Source: Streptomyces sp. M92
GTDB taxonomy: Bacteria > Actinomycetota > Actinomycetes > Streptomycetales > Streptomycetaceae
Length of the DNA stretch: 64,000 nt
Direction of reading: 5' to 3'
NCBI RefSeq assembly: GCF_028473745.1
Contig: NZ_CP101138.1
Location: forward strand, 1-64,000
Positions 36,701-44,868 of this stretch are shown here, in pieces. Made by a program: the position numbers and the translations under genes. Below the pieces are notes generated by a model. That model searched no databases and had not been told where the DNA came from. It was given only the letters and a program-made list of their open reading frames with translations. Every line of letters begins with the position of its first letter. Position 1 is the stretch's first letter.

Positions 36701-37171
36701 GCCAGTGATGCCGGCCTTCTCGGCGGCTTGCTGGCCAAGGACATGGATACGGGCTTCGGTGCCGGACGCGGCGCTGTTCTTGCCTCCGGACGGGCTGACG
36801 GTGACGGGGAGGCCGCCGGGCTTGGCCCTGCCGCGCTTGCCGGCACGGAGTTCGACGATCGCATCGCCCTGTTTTGGCCAGGCCGCCGCCCGCTGCTCGT
36901 CCTTCGACCGTCGAGCGCGCTCAGCGTCCGCCTTCTCGCCCTGGGCAACCTTGGCACGGGCCTTCCGAGCACCCGGTCCTTCAGTCTCCTTGACCTTGCT
37001 CACTCGCTGACCAGGAAGATCCGGTCGGCCGAGCCCGCCCTCAGCGGCCTGCGCCGCCACGGGGGCCAGCCCGGTGGGGACGGCGAGTGCCAATGCCAGG
37101 ACGGCTGCCACGGTCGCACCGCGCCCTCTGTGCCGATCACGTCTCTTTGTCGTGCCTATGCCAATATCCAT
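30713..37171 (-). CDS. RHS/YD-repeat protein with variable C-terminal tip (putative polymorphic toxin)
   Basis: A 2152-residue secreted protein. Residues 1-42 form a signal peptide (KRRDRHRGRG, then VAAVLALALAVPTG and an AQAA cleavage site). Long YD-repeat stretches (YDALGRPVGVTDADGNTTHTRY, YDLFGRKISADDPDKGLTRLSYD) make the RHS shell. The core motif YDPEIGQFISVDPLLQ and ADPTGLG end it at about residue 1895. A Pro-rich linker (about 1970-2000) leads to a Gly-rich tip with WGACISVSGGAVLMGTLGGC and SADLTGLTSNADSLDQLRGW; no known toxin fold is recognised. It lies in an operon-like array behind the LamG gene. Tip DNA and the genes behind it have lower GC. Confidence 0.9.
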   Translation of the reverse strand: MDIGIGTTKRRDRHRGRGATVAAVLALALAVPTGLAPVAAQAAEGGLGRPDLPGQRVSKVKETEGPGARKARAKVAQGEKADAERARRSKDEQRAAAWPKQGDAIVELRAGKRGRAKPGGLPVTVSPSGGKNSAASGTEARIHVLGQQAAEKAGITGVLLTAEADEAGQAQLSIDYSSFASAVGGDWADRLHLVRLPGCVLDTPDKAACRTTTPVTSDNDRAQQTLTAAVQLSETDTGPSTQLARAAASTQTAVFAVTAASPGAGASPSGAGDYSATDLSESSSWEAGDNSGSFTWNYDISMPPAAAGPTPELALSYDSGSVDGRTAATNNQGSAVGEGFSLTESYIERSYGSCDDDGHDKANDRCWKYDNAQLVLNGKATRLVKKSGDAESTWRLANDDASTVTRSTGADNGDDNGEYWTVVTGDGTRYVFGKNKLDGAGSQRTNSTWTVPVFGDDSGEPGYSSGDSFGDRAVTQAWRWNLDYVEDTHGNASTYWYAKETNHYKKNKAATANASYTRGGYLKEIKYGLRKGALFTDDADAKVTFSHAERCTASDCSSLTKDTAKNWPDVPFDAICTDGDDDCLGTGPSFFSRKRLTGIDTFSYNAAGGDYDPVDSWDFTQEYLDGGDIGDTSDHVLTLKSIKRTGKAGGTAIPLAPVSFTYQWRENRVDGTDDILPLTRPRIATVTSETGSITTVTLSSPECTRSEVQGAAEDVNTRSCFPQYWNVNGAEDASVDWFHKYRVEAVVVSDPAGNNDAVEYAYDYSGAAWHHSDNPFTPKDERTWSDWRGYRQVTVHTGAKETTRSKTVSLYMQGMHGDKQKDGTTRSVSVTPLASPSVGVASITDSDQFQGIRREHVTYNGSTPITVEVTDPWSKETARQSAPGAADHVARYVRTAKSTTYEYLSAADAWRSRSLATSYDDYGMPVTVGDSGEIGKGGDETCTRTWYARNDAAGINDLVSRTRTIGRSCSIIDTSLNLPANSQTRGDVLSDTATVYDNPDATTWSASQKPTKGVATWTGRATGYNATAGPDKLRAASGWQTTSTTAYDVLGRPVGVTDADGNTTHTRYTPATAGPLTKTTVTNPKGHVTDTYIDPRHGQAVRVYDANAKKTESTYDALGRLTAVWLPNRSKAGGYSANTTFKYHLGSSSPSWVSTSTLKKDGKTYSTSYELYDAMMRPLQTQTPSPLGGRVLTDTRYDTRGLAYEKYEDIFDTTSAPNGTYTRAEYGEAPTQTETVYDGAERPTTSTLYVYGVKKWSTTTSYTGDSTATTALKGGSASRTLIDARGRTVETREYAGTSPADPQFGGGTGTASYTSSTFQYTLDDLKTRVTGPDGARWTYGYDLFGRKISADDPDKGLTRLSYDQLDRLTQTTDSRGKSVITAYDALDRITGTWAGSKTDAGQLTAFTYDALLEGQPDTSTRYVGGKNGTAYTKTVTAYDKLYRPTTTELTLPGSDPLVAAGAPTTLQFEGHYNIDGTLQSTKEPALGGLPSEVVGYQYTATGQVTSIVGKTGYLLDADYSALGQARQLTLGTADTEEHKKAYVTNLWEEGTKRLLGSHVTDQTHPYKLQNLAYTYDQTGNVTSIADTSTLGGTAAAETQCFAYDGHRRMTGAWTPASQKCSDTRSAHSLGGRAPYWTSYTYNDAGQRTTQTEHAAGGNTTTNYCYEKEGQPHALTGTSTTADCTSPDRAFTFDSTGNTTSRPDGTATQDLAWSEEGKLTSLTEDGKTTDYLYGADGTLLVRDTEDGERILYAGATELHLRADGTAWAQRRYGSGDVTVAVRSNESGSNELSYLVNDPHGTATLAIDATDQAYSRRYMTPFGAPRGTATGSAWPDDKGFLGKTTDTGTGLTHVGARQYDPEIGQFISVDPLLQTGIGQTLNGYSYAVQNPQTVADPTGLGVPGCHTGEIKNCRNGVPVSSGKKASSGSEGPVRACRCGKRPPLVKGMKPTGLGGIPGRRNITLPSTPAPKGWLRTVPSTSGGSPAPNPGPKPKPEANKNWFGKVLDVIGVGTEPNTWGACISVSGGAVLMGTLGGCVMVSRNADGDWDLGVSGSPAISGVGGGLSADLTGLTSNADSLDQLRGWGWDKEVSAHYGIGGLASHESSFNLDGSWVRNSKGEPVWATEVGGGPGVEGGVETGLNYTWGCSLRLGCS

Positions 37172-37235
37172 GTCTATCCGTTCCGCCTGCGCTCTCCGGC
37201 GTCGTCTGGGTCGGCAAGTGGTGTGCTGGAACGTC

Positions 37236-37268
37236 GGGTGTGGCACCGGCCAGGCCGGCGCCACACCC
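37236..37268 (-). terminator. Hairpin between the LamG and rhs genes
   Basis: An outer 9-bp stem (GGGTGTGGC/GCCACACCC) encloses an inner 5-bp CCGGC/GCCGG stem. It sits in the 109-bp gap between the two large genes. It probably attenuates transcription so that the LamG protein is made in excess over the RHS protein. Confidence 0.6.
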
Positions 37269-37280
37269 GGCATGCGGTGG

Positions 37281-40200
37281 TCAGTCGCCGATGCGGTAGT
37301 CGATCTGATCGCTGCTGGCCATCGCACCCGCCCACAGCCGGACCTCGTTGATGCGTGCCGGCAGGTAGTGCTTCCACGCGCCGCCGGTGAATCCCTTGCC
37401 GACGGCGAAGTCGCCACTGCCCAGCGCAATCGTGTAGGCCTGGGTTCCGCCGTTCTGGACGTGGCTGAGGTAGAGGCTGATCGTTCCGTTCAACGAGTTG
37501 TAGATGCCGGTCAGGCGCACCGGGCTGTCGACGGCTGCGACATCGTCGGACACCACCGAGGAGAAGGTGCCGTCGGCCTTGAGCCGGCCGAAGTGCCACT
37601 TGCCGACCGGGACCGTCTGTTCTTCCCGGTTGTCGTCGAGGTAGGTGTCCTTGCCGGTCAGTTCGAACCAGAAGCCCCATGAGGAGCCGTCTGCCGTGCG
37701 TTGCCCCAGGACCTGGCCGGCGTAGCCGATGTCCTTGGCCAGCAGCTTGGTCCCGTCGAGCTGAACCGAGGTCGACACGGTGAAGGAGCTGTGGTCGTAC
37801 ACCAGCGGTCCGGGTGTGGTGGCGGCGTCGTCGACCCCGTCCAGGACGATCGACTCCCCGTCGATCGCCGCACCTCCCTCGAGCATGAGGGTCTTGCCGT
37901 AACCGGAGGTGGTGTCGGTGATCGTGGAACCGCTTCCGCGCGCGGCCGACCAGTCGGCGACCAGTTCGGCGCCCGCGAAGCCCTCCGAGGTCAGCAGTTG
38001 CGCCTCGTCGGCGATCTCCTTCGAGGACAGCACGCGCTGCCACACCGCGACTTCGTCGATCGAGCCCGGGAAATAGAATGCCGGGCCGCTGCTGAGTTGG
38101 TGACGACCGAAGTCCAACGGTGCGGTCGACGGCCAGGAGCCCTCGGCTGTGACGGCGCCCCCTTGCCTGCGGCCGTCGACGTAGAAGTTGAGTTCCTTCT
38201 TCGCCGGGTCGTACGTGCCCGCCAGATGTGTCCATACGCCGGCCTGCGCCGGATAGACCGCTGACCTGCCCCAGTACCAGTCCTTTTCACCGGTCTGGCG
38301 CACACCGAAGTACCAGGTCTTGCTAGTGGAGCTGTAGTAGAAGATGAAGGGACTGCTCACGCCGTCCCGTGACGACAGCACGGCCGCCTTTCTGTCCAGG
38401 CTGTCCGCCCGAACCCAAGCGGACAGAGTGTAGGCCGACCGCGTCTCCAGCACCGGCCCGCCGGTGGCGGCGTACCCGGTGCTGCCGTTGAGGGACAGCC
38501 CCTTGTCCGTGATCGCCGTCTCCAGCGGCTGCCCTTCGGCGTCATGGGTGATCAGCCCACGACGTCCGCGGTCATCACGAACCGCGCCCCCTCCCAGGGT
38601 CGCGTCGTCCTTTCCGTCCGCTGTCGCGGCGTCCACGGCGACACCGCTCGCCTCGTCGAAGTGCCACCGCCCGATGGGCCCCTCTCCCGCCGCCACCAGG
38701 AAGTCGACGACATTCTGCGCGCCCCAGCGGCCGACGTCGTCCTTCGCCCGGACGTACACGCTGTAGGTGCCGGAACGTTGCGGCGTGACTTTCTGCGTAA
38801 CCGAGGCGCCCTTGAGTTCACTCGACCAGGCGTCATCCGAAGACAGCTTGTACTGGTAGGAGACGTTGTTCGCGTCCCCGGTCGCGGCGGCGAAGGAGAG
38901 GGCCGCCGGCTGGTTGGGCCCGCCACCCGGAGCACATGCGGTGGCCGTGCACACGCTGTACGGTTCCCCGACGGTGACCTTGGGTGCCTTGGGCGCGGTG
39001 GAATCGACCTTGAAGTAGCACCAGCCGGAGGTGCTGCTCGACAGATGGCTCTTACCGGCGTTGTAGAACGAGTGTGTCCAGGCCTGGTAGCGGTACAACT
39101 TGCCGTCGGTCAGCGTCGACCAGGTGAGGGTGACGGACTTGCCGTCTCCTACATATCCGGACGAGGGCCGGACCGATCCGTTGCCGGGAGTGGTGTCCGT
39201 CCACGTACCGTCCGCGTTCTTGTGATCGAGGTCGAAGTAGACCCGCAGCTGCGCCTCCTTCTCGCCTCCGGACTTGGTCTGGGCGTACGCCCGCAGCGTC
39301 GGGGTCGGGTCCGAGACAACCGCTGGATCAGCTTCCGACCGCTCACACACAGCGCCGGAGCCGGTCATCAGCGCGATACCGGTCGGCTTGTCAGGGAGTC
39401 CCACGAAGTCCACGGCTAGTACCGCGTCGTTGCGGAACCGCTTCCACGCCGAGGTGTCCGACTCGTCATGGGCGCGGATCTCGAGTGTGAGCCGCGAGAA
39501 CTTGCCCGCCGCGAAGTTCTGCACGGTCGGGGTGAGGTTCTCGTTGGTCTCCTCCGGGTTGTCGTTGAACTCGATCGGCGCGTCCGGCGCGTCCGGGTCG
39601 CACAGTGAGCCACGGCCGGCGGACACGTACCGGTCGCCCATCCAGTCCAGTTCCTTGGGCCGTGAGGACCAGGTGGTGGAGGAGGAGATGTTGTTCGTGC
39701 GGACCAGGTCCACCCAGCGGGGGCTGCACTGGAACGCCCACGGCTCAGTCACCCGGAACGTGGCGTCCAGGACCTTCTTGCCCTTGAGACTGGCCGGCGA
39801 GAACTCGAAGTACAGCCGCTGCACGTATCCCGGCCCGCAGTAGTAGCCGCTCCAGGAGCCGCACTTGCCGGCTCCCTTGCCTCGGTTGTCGCTGCCGTTG
39901 CCCCAGCCGTAGGACTCGTAGCCGTCGCTGCGCAGCAGGGTCCGCTCGGACTCACCCCAAGTGATCGTGGGATCGATGAACAACGGAAAGGCAGACTCGT
40001 CCGTGCCGGCCAGCATCTGCGCGTCCGGCACAACCGTCAGCGCGTCCTCGGAGACCTGGACATCCATCCGGGCGACCGTGTCGCCCTGCCCCGGCTCCAG
40101 ACCCGTCCCCGAGGCCGCACTCTCCGCCGGATCCGCCGGCTCGGGCTGCCCCGCCTCCACCCGCAGGAGCTGCGTCTTCGGCTCCGGAGCGCTCTGGCCC

Positions 40201-40988
40201 GCCGAGTCCCACATCTGCGCCGGCGGCGCCTTGAAGACGGCCTGTCCGTCGTCGTCCAGCGCGGCGAGATTGCCGGCGGCGCCCTCCACCACGTCCAGAC
40301 CGTCAGACTTGAGGCCGAAGGTGAGCTTGCTCAGCTCCTCGCTCTCGGCGGCCTCGGGCGTCTTCACGACCAGCACCTGCTGGAAGCTCTCGACCGTCGC
40401 GGTCACCCTCAGATCGACACCCGGCAGCACCTCGGGGTACACGGCGCTGGAGCCGTCCAGCCGAGGCTCTGGGAGAGAACCCGGCCAGTCCAGTTCCAGC
40501 CACCGGCCCTGCTCCTCGATTCGCGCCAGCGACGTGTCTCCACCACCGGAGAAGGACATCTCCGCGGAGGCCGCCTTCGGCCCCACCGAGCCATCGGACC
40601 GCGTCTCCAGCGTGGGATCGGGTGCCTGCCAGCCGCCACCGGGCTTCGCCACCCGCACCGGCACCGACGACTCCTCCAGCGTGAACGTCGAACCGTCCGG
40701 GTTGGCGAAAACCGTGGTGCGCTCCCCGCGCTCCGTGGTCACCTCCACCCGCTGGCCAGATGCCTGGGCCGCCTGAAGGGCCTTCTGCCCCTCCGACAAC
40801 GGCACATCGGCCACATCGTCACCGACCGCGGAGGCCACCGGACCAGGAACGAGAGCCGCGACCACCGCCGCACACACGACCGCGGTCATGCCCGCGACGG
40901 CCCTGCGGTCACGTCTTCTGCCAGGCCTCCCAGCCCGGACCTTCGGTGCGGGCAGCACTTCTCGCCCACCTGGCAACCGAGTCCACAT
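37281..40988 (-). CDS. Secreted LamG/DNRLRE-type domain protein
   Basis: About 1235 residues. The signal peptide has a basic RPGRRRDRRAVAG, a hydrophobic MTAVVCAAVVAALVPG and a VASA cleavage site. The middle contains YVQRLYFEFSPASLKGKKVLDATFRVTEPW, a DNRLRE-type beta domain. Two concanavalin-like LamG domains follow (about residues 830-1000, LSLNGSTGY...LSAWVRADSL, and 1040-1235, LDGVDDAATT...STSVQLDG). Such proteins commonly precede RHS genes in actinobacteria and may bind cell-wall glycans or carry the RHS protein. The start is uncertain: ATG at 40988, GTG 9 bp upstream, or further upstream. Confidence 0.85.
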   Translation of the reverse strand: MWTRLPGGREVLPAPKVRAGRPGRRRDRRAVAGMTAVVCAAVVAALVPGPVASAVGDDVADVPLSEGQKALQAAQASGQRVEVTTERGERTTVFANPDGSTFTLEESSVPVRVAKPGGGWQAPDPTLETRSDGSVGPKAASAEMSFSGGGDTSLARIEEQGRWLELDWPGSLPEPRLDGSSAVYPEVLPGVDLRVTATVESFQQVLVVKTPEAAESEELSKLTFGLKSDGLDVVEGAAGNLAALDDDGQAVFKAPPAQMWDSAGQSAPEPKTQLLRVEAGQPEPADPAESAASGTGLEPGQGDTVARMDVQVSEDALTVVPDAQMLAGTDESAFPLFIDPTITWGESERTLLRSDGYESYGWGNGSDNRGKGAGKCGSWSGYYCGPGYVQRLYFEFSPASLKGKKVLDATFRVTEPWAFQCSPRWVDLVRTNNISSSTTWSSRPKELDWMGDRYVSAGRGSLCDPDAPDAPIEFNDNPEETNENLTPTVQNFAAGKFSRLTLEIRAHDESDTSAWKRFRNDAVLAVDFVGLPDKPTGIALMTGSGAVCERSEADPAVVSDPTPTLRAYAQTKSGGEKEAQLRVYFDLDHKNADGTWTDTTPGNGSVRPSSGYVGDGKSVTLTWSTLTDGKLYRYQAWTHSFYNAGKSHLSSSTSGWCYFKVDSTAPKAPKVTVGEPYSVCTATACAPGGGPNQPAALSFAAATGDANNVSYQYKLSSDDAWSSELKGASVTQKVTPQRSGTYSVYVRAKDDVGRWGAQNVVDFLVAAGEGPIGRWHFDEASGVAVDAATADGKDDATLGGGAVRDDRGRRGLITHDAEGQPLETAITDKGLSLNGSTGYAATGGPVLETRSAYTLSAWVRADSLDRKAAVLSSRDGVSSPFIFYYSSTSKTWYFGVRQTGEKDWYWGRSAVYPAQAGVWTHLAGTYDPAKKELNFYVDGRRQGGAVTAEGSWPSTAPLDFGRHQLSSGPAFYFPGSIDEVAVWQRVLSSKEIADEAQLLTSEGFAGAELVADWSAARGSGSTITDTTSGYGKTLMLEGGAAIDGESIVLDGVDDAATTPGPLVYDHSSFTVSTSVQLDGTKLLAKDIGYAGQVLGQRTADGSSWGFWFELTGKDTYLDDNREEQTVPVGKWHFGRLKADGTFSSVVSDDVAAVDSPVRLTGIYNSLNGTISLYLSHVQNGGTQAYTIALGSGDFAVGKGFTGGAWKHYLPARINEVRLWAGAMASSDQIDYRIGD

Positions 40989-41339
40989 CCTTGCCACACC
41001 CCGCCCACAAGATTCACAAAGTAGCCAGGGAGTAACTAACGCTTCACCAGAGCGACGGGTCAACAGCCAGGAAACGGACAACAACACGCCAAGTTCAGGA
41101 AGGCCACGTGAGGAACCCGACGTTTAAGCAGGGTTGTACGGAAAGACAACACACTTTCGCATCCATGCCGACACGCCAAGATCAATGGCACAGCTCACCG
41201 CTTCTCCGTCCTGCCGAGCCCGGCCGCTCTGCCCCCAAGGCCGTATACGTTGTGCTGGAGACGCCCGCATCGACGAGGTCGGGGCACGCTGACGGTGGTC
41301 CGGAATGAGAGATGGGGTATCCCGGCCCCGGGCCGCAGC

Positions 41340-41640
41340 GCGGGAAGCGTGGTAGCGGCTGACGGGGAGGCACTTGACACCCTGTCGCTCTCCGTCGGCG
41401 TGCCGTTATACGACGACTTCAACAGGTGGCTCCGCTACAGCCTCAGTCTGCTCGAGGAGGAGAGCACCGGACCTCGACCCCTTCGCCTTCCCGGTGTCCG
41501 TGGCACTGCACCCGCTGCTGCGGGCCCGACAGGCGGATTGGTCGCCCTGCGGGCCGCCACCTCGCTGGCCGAACGCTGCGGGGGACGGCTCGCGGTCACC
41601 CTGCCGCCCGGCCTTACCCGCCCCACGTCCCGAGGGAGGC
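41340..41640 (+). pseudogene. Possible frameshifted gene remnant
   Basis: Protein-like sequence can be followed only by switching frames twice: LDTLSLSVGVPLYDDFNRWLRYSLSLLEEE, then in another frame DPFAFPVSVALHPLLRARQADW, then back to LVALRAATSLAERCGGRLAVTLPPGL. Each piece has normal composition and no start codon or family is recognised. It may be the relic of a gene between lamG and the orphan array. The ~240 bp that follow it, up to the CRISPR leader, show nothing recognisable. Confidence 0.3.
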
Positions 41641-41884
41641 CCAGATCGCAGACGGCCGCTCCGTTAACCAAGGCTGCCCCTCCGACGACGCCGACCGCTT
41701 CGGGCTGCGGCGCCAGCACATCCTGGCCTGCGTTCCGGGGCCCGGGGAGACCAGGGGCAGGGGAGAGGCTCAGCCGGGTGAGGTCGCTTGCAGTCCGGGT
41801 GAGCCAACCGCGCTGCGGGTCGGTGACCGTGGCCTACAGGTTGTGGTCCGGGCCTACGGTTTGCTGGCGCCCGAGTCCACGCCA

Positions 41885-41962
41885 CCCATGCCCTATTTGC
41901 CGGAATCTGCAGAAGTCGCTGCAAACGCGCCCCTGCGACCGTAGGCTCCCAGGTCAAACAGT
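41885..41962 (+). promoter_or_regulatory. CRISPR leader 3
   Basis: It contains GCCCTATTTGCCGGAATCTG, an AGAAGTCGCTG block and CCAGGTCAAACAGT directly before the first repeat. It is nearly identical to leader 4 and clearly related to leaders 1 and 2. An intact leader implies that this short array can still be transcribed and acquire spacers. Confidence 0.8.
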
Positions 41963-42108
41963 CTGCTCCCCGCACACGCGGGGATGGTCCCGCCACGGAG
42001 ACGTGGCGGGGCGGAGCATCCGCCTGCTCCCCGCACACGCGGGGATGGTCCGTACGCCTCCAGGTCCCGGCGGATCTGATGCTCCTGCTCCCCGCACCCG
42101 CGGGGACG
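41963..42108 (+). CRISPR. Orphan CRISPR array 3 (3 repeats, 2 spacers)
   Basis: Repeats start at 41963, 42024 and 42085. The first two share a C-to-A change in the hairpin loop (ACAC instead of ACCC); the last has the usual loop but a degenerate 3' end. The nearest cas gene in this window (cas3) is 13.9 kb away, so it would rely on Cas proteins in trans. The first spacer contains a GCCAC-6 nt-GTGGC inverted repeat. Confidence 0.92.
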
Positions 42109-42162
42109 AAGCGCTCGGCCTCCGATGCCGTCGCGCTCGAAGCGTTCTGCCCCGCGCCGCGA

Positions 42163-42702
42163 TCAGCGAACGGCGCGGATCATCACGGTCAGGACCGGCG
42201 ACGCCGGTGACGGCTGGCTCTGGCCGATGTCCTCGTACCCCCACGACCTGTAGAGGGCGTGGACCTTGCCGTCGCCCGCGGCCCGATTGACCATCAGGGT
42301 GACGAAGGGCTCGTCGCGGTTGGCGAGGAGGGCGTCGTGGATACGCCGGGCGGTGCCGGTCTTCCGCCACGCCGGCCGGACGCCGATCTCCTTCAGGGCC
42401 ACGGCCGGGCGCTCGGTGTACGTGTCCGCCGGCGCCGGGCTGGTGCGCTGCCAGTAGCGGTCGCCGTGCTCGATGGAGTTGCCGTAGGCGTAGCCCACCG
42501 GGTGCCCGTCCGCGTAGGCGAGGACAGCGGTGAATCCCGGCTCGCCGCCGTGCCGGTCCAGGCGTTCGCCGAACGCGGTGACCGCGTAGTTCGGCAGGTG
42601 GAGGAGCGGGGCGCGCACATCGGCGTAGACGTCGAGCAGGTCGCCGCGGGCGGTGTCGAGGGTGGTGAACGTGCGCAGTTCGATGGTGGGCGCCGTGGTC
42701 AT
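42163..42702 (-). CDS. GNAT-family N-acetyltransferase
   Basis: A 179-residue protein. Family features are TAVLAYADGHPVGYAYGN, then KEIGVRPAWRKTGTARRIHDALLANRDEPFVTLMVN, where the acetyl-CoA loop normally reads R-x-x-G-x-G/A (here WRKTGTA), then ALYRSWGYEDIG at the C-terminus. Its ATG overlaps the stop of the upstream TPR regulator (ATGA), so the two are co-translated. The substrate is unknown. Confidence 0.87.
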   Translation of the reverse strand: MTTAPTIELRTFTTLDTARGDLLDVYADVRAPLLHLPNYAVTAFGERLDRHGGEPGFTAVLAYADGHPVGYAYGNSIEHGDRYWQRTSPAPADTYTERPAVALKEIGVRPAWRKTGTARRIHDALLANRDEPFVTLMVNRAAGDGKVHALYRSWGYEDIGQSQPSPASPVLTVMIRAVR

Positions 42703-43985
42703 GCGGCCATCCTCCAGGAGGCGGTGTGCTCGGTCCAGGCCTGCACGGTGGAACTGCGCGGTGCGGTGGCGCGCAGCGCGGCCCCGAACTCCTGCAGCAT
42801 GCGCGTCACCCGGGCGTGCCGGGTGGCGGCGTCGGCGGGAACCTTCATCGCGGTGGTCGTGGCGGCGTCGGCGGCGCCCTGGGCGAGCTGGGCGTGCGCG
42901 AGACGGGTCGTGGTGATGGCCCGGGAGCGGACCATGTGGGGCCGCAGAGCGGAAAGGCAGCGGTGGGCGTGGTACTCGGCGGTCGGGTGGTCGCCGAGTG
43001 CCAGATGGGCGGACAGGGCCAGGGAGTGCAGTTCGGCCTGGTCGTAGAAGGCGAGCAGCCACACGGGCCGGTAGTCGCCGGGGTCGGCGCGCAGCATGGC
43101 TTCCTGTGCCTGGTCGAACGCACGGCGGGTGCCGGTGCGGTCGTGCGCCGCGCCGTGGATCGCCGCCTGCCGGGCCATGCCGAGGGAAGCGAACATCGGG
43201 TCGCGGCGCGTGATGTGCAGGCTGCGGGCTACGTCGTTCGCGGCGAACGCGTCGGCGGGTCGCCCCATGTGGCGGTACATGGTGCCCGTGTGGCTCCAGA
43301 TGCGGAACTTGATCGCCTGGTCGCCGGACATCTCGGCCAGGGCCTGGGCCTCACGCATGTGCCCCTTGGCTACGTCGTAGCGGCGGCCGTCGATGGCGGC
43401 CCACATCGCCGAGGACCGGAAGGCCGCCGCGGAGGCGTAGAGGCTGCTGCGTACGCGCTGGGTGGCGCTGCCGGCGTTCTGCAGGTTCAGTGCCTCGTCG
43501 GCGAGCGCGGCCGCCCGCTGTTCGATGCCGAGCTGCCCACCGTGTCGGTGATCGCTGGCGATGATCTCGGCGAAGCGCTTGTTCAGGCGGTCCACGTCAC
43601 TCATGCCGATGCGGCGGGGCCCTGCGGTGCCGGGCGCGGCCGCTGCTGCTGCGGCAACGGCAGCGATGCCGCCGACGAGGGTACGGCGCTTCATGTCGGG
43701 GTCCTCCTGCTGCGGTGGGGCTGGGGTGGACGAAGACCGGCCCCGTGGCACGAACCCCAGAGCGACGGCGGGCAGGCCGCTGATGTCCTCGAGCGCCTTG
43801 CGGGTGGCTGATTTGGGCCACATGACGCGGCCCGCCTTCCAGGCTCGGACCGACGAGCCGTCGAGTCCGCCAAGCCGCCCCGTCAGGAGCTCGAGAGCAC
43901 TGTTCACGGCATCGGCGAGGCTGTTGGAGCTGTAGCCGTGTTCGGCCATCCACGCCTCGAGCACGACGTTGCGCGTGGTGTCCAT
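42699..43985 (-). CDS. HTH/TPR-type regulator
   Basis: A 428-residue protein. The N-terminal ~75 residues resemble an XRE-like helix-turn-helix (LEAWMAEHGYSSNSLADAVNSAL, GSSVRAWKAGRVMWPKSATRKALEDISGLP). A short Ala-rich segment follows (VGGIAAVAAAAAAAPG; too weak for a confident membrane helix). The remainder is alpha-helical and TPR-like (HTGTMYRHMGRPADAFAANDVARSL, LAFYDQAELHSLALSAHLALGDHPTAEYHAHRCL). Such proteins are frequent beside RiPP clusters in Streptomyces and probably regulate them (inference). It is divergent from the ATPase gene, with 240 bp between. Confidence 0.75.
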   Translation of the reverse strand: MDTTRNVVLEAWMAEHGYSSNSLADAVNSALELLTGRLGGLDGSSVRAWKAGRVMWPKSATRKALEDISGLPAVALGFVPRGRSSSTPAPPQQEDPDMKRRTLVGGIAAVAAAAAAAPGTAGPRRIGMSDVDRLNKRFAEIIASDHRHGGQLGIEQRAAALADEALNLQNAGSATQRVRSSLYASAAAFRSSAMWAAIDGRRYDVAKGHMREAQALAEMSGDQAIKFRIWSHTGTMYRHMGRPADAFAANDVARSLHITRRDPMFASLGMARQAAIHGAAHDRTGTRRAFDQAQEAMLRADPGDYRPVWLLAFYDQAELHSLALSAHLALGDHPTAEYHAHRCLSALRPHMVRSRAITTTRLAHAQLAQGAADAATTTAMKVPADAATRHARVTRMLQEFGAALRATAPRSSTVQAWTEHTASWRMAA

Positions 43986-44225
43986 GCCCGCACCGTAGCC
44001 CTGACGACCCCTCACCCACCAGGTAAAGCAGTAGTCAAATCGCCCTAGGTCTTTCCTCGGAGCGGAGGGTGGATCGTCCTAACCACCCGACTACGGGAGC
44101 GAGTTGTCTGGGTGTCGGCCGCTCGCCCCCTTTCTCCGGAGCGGGCGGCCGGTGACGGTCCGGCCTTCTCCTGGCGCCTTCTCAGGGTGGGCCGGGCACC
44201 GAGACGACGCGAGGGCTCAACCCCG

Positions 44226-44672
44226 ATGACGAGTCTGATCACTCTCATGCAAACCGCAGCCACCGGACATCCCGCCTACAGCCGGACCTGCCCGTGCGAG
44301 CCGTCCACGGCCGAAGCAGGCCGGACGCTCGTTCGTGACGCCCTCGGCGTATGGCACCTCGACGACCTCGCCGACGTCACCGCGCTGATCATGTCGGAAC
44401 TGGTCGCGAACGCCGTCACGCACACGACGTGCCGGTCGATCCGCCTGATCGTCGGGCGGCCGAGCGCGACACGGATACGTGTCGGGGTGGTGGACCGGGA
44501 GCCCTCACGCCTACCTGCTCTCGGGCGGGCCGGCGAGGACGACGAGTCAGGGCGTGGCCTGCTCCTGATCGACGGCATCGCCGACCGCTGGGGCTACGAC
44601 CTGCACGGTCCGCGCAGTCGCCCGTGGGGCAAGGAGGTCTGGGCCGAACTCCTGCTGAGGAGCGGGGCGTGA
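44226..44672 (+). CDS. Anti-sigma-factor-like ATP-binding protein (HATPase_c)
   Basis: A 148-residue protein of the serine kinase/SpoIIAB-like family. The N box is TALIMSELVANAVTHT. The G1 box appears as VVDREPSRLP (D-x-x-P) and the G2 region as ESGRGLLLIDGIADRWGYD. CPCEPSTAEAGRTLVRDAL is the usual N-terminal pattern. These proteins are abundant in Streptomyces and often sit beside RiPP or secondary-metabolite genes as regulators. The start at 44226 fits the family. A GTGA overlap follows its end, but the small ORF there is doubtful. Confidence 0.85.
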   Translation: MTSLITLMQTAATGHPAYSRTCPCEPSTAEAGRTLVRDALGVWHLDDLADVTALIMSELVANAVTHTTCRSIRLIVGRPSATRIRVGVVDREPSRLPALGRAGEDDESGRGLLLIDGIADRWGYDLHGPRSRPWGKEVWAELLLRSGA

Positions 44673-44868
44673 GTACGCGCCTCAGAGGCTGCCCCGGCCT
44701 CCCGGACCTGACTGACCTCGCCCGTCTCCGCATGCCCCCCCCCGGAGAGCGGCGGCCGACTGCCGCCACCCCACCAGACTCCCGCCTCCGGTCATGGGGC
44801 GCCCTGCCGTACGGCCGGGGGCGGGCGGCACCGCACAGAACCTTCCAACAACCACCAAGGAGTCGAAG

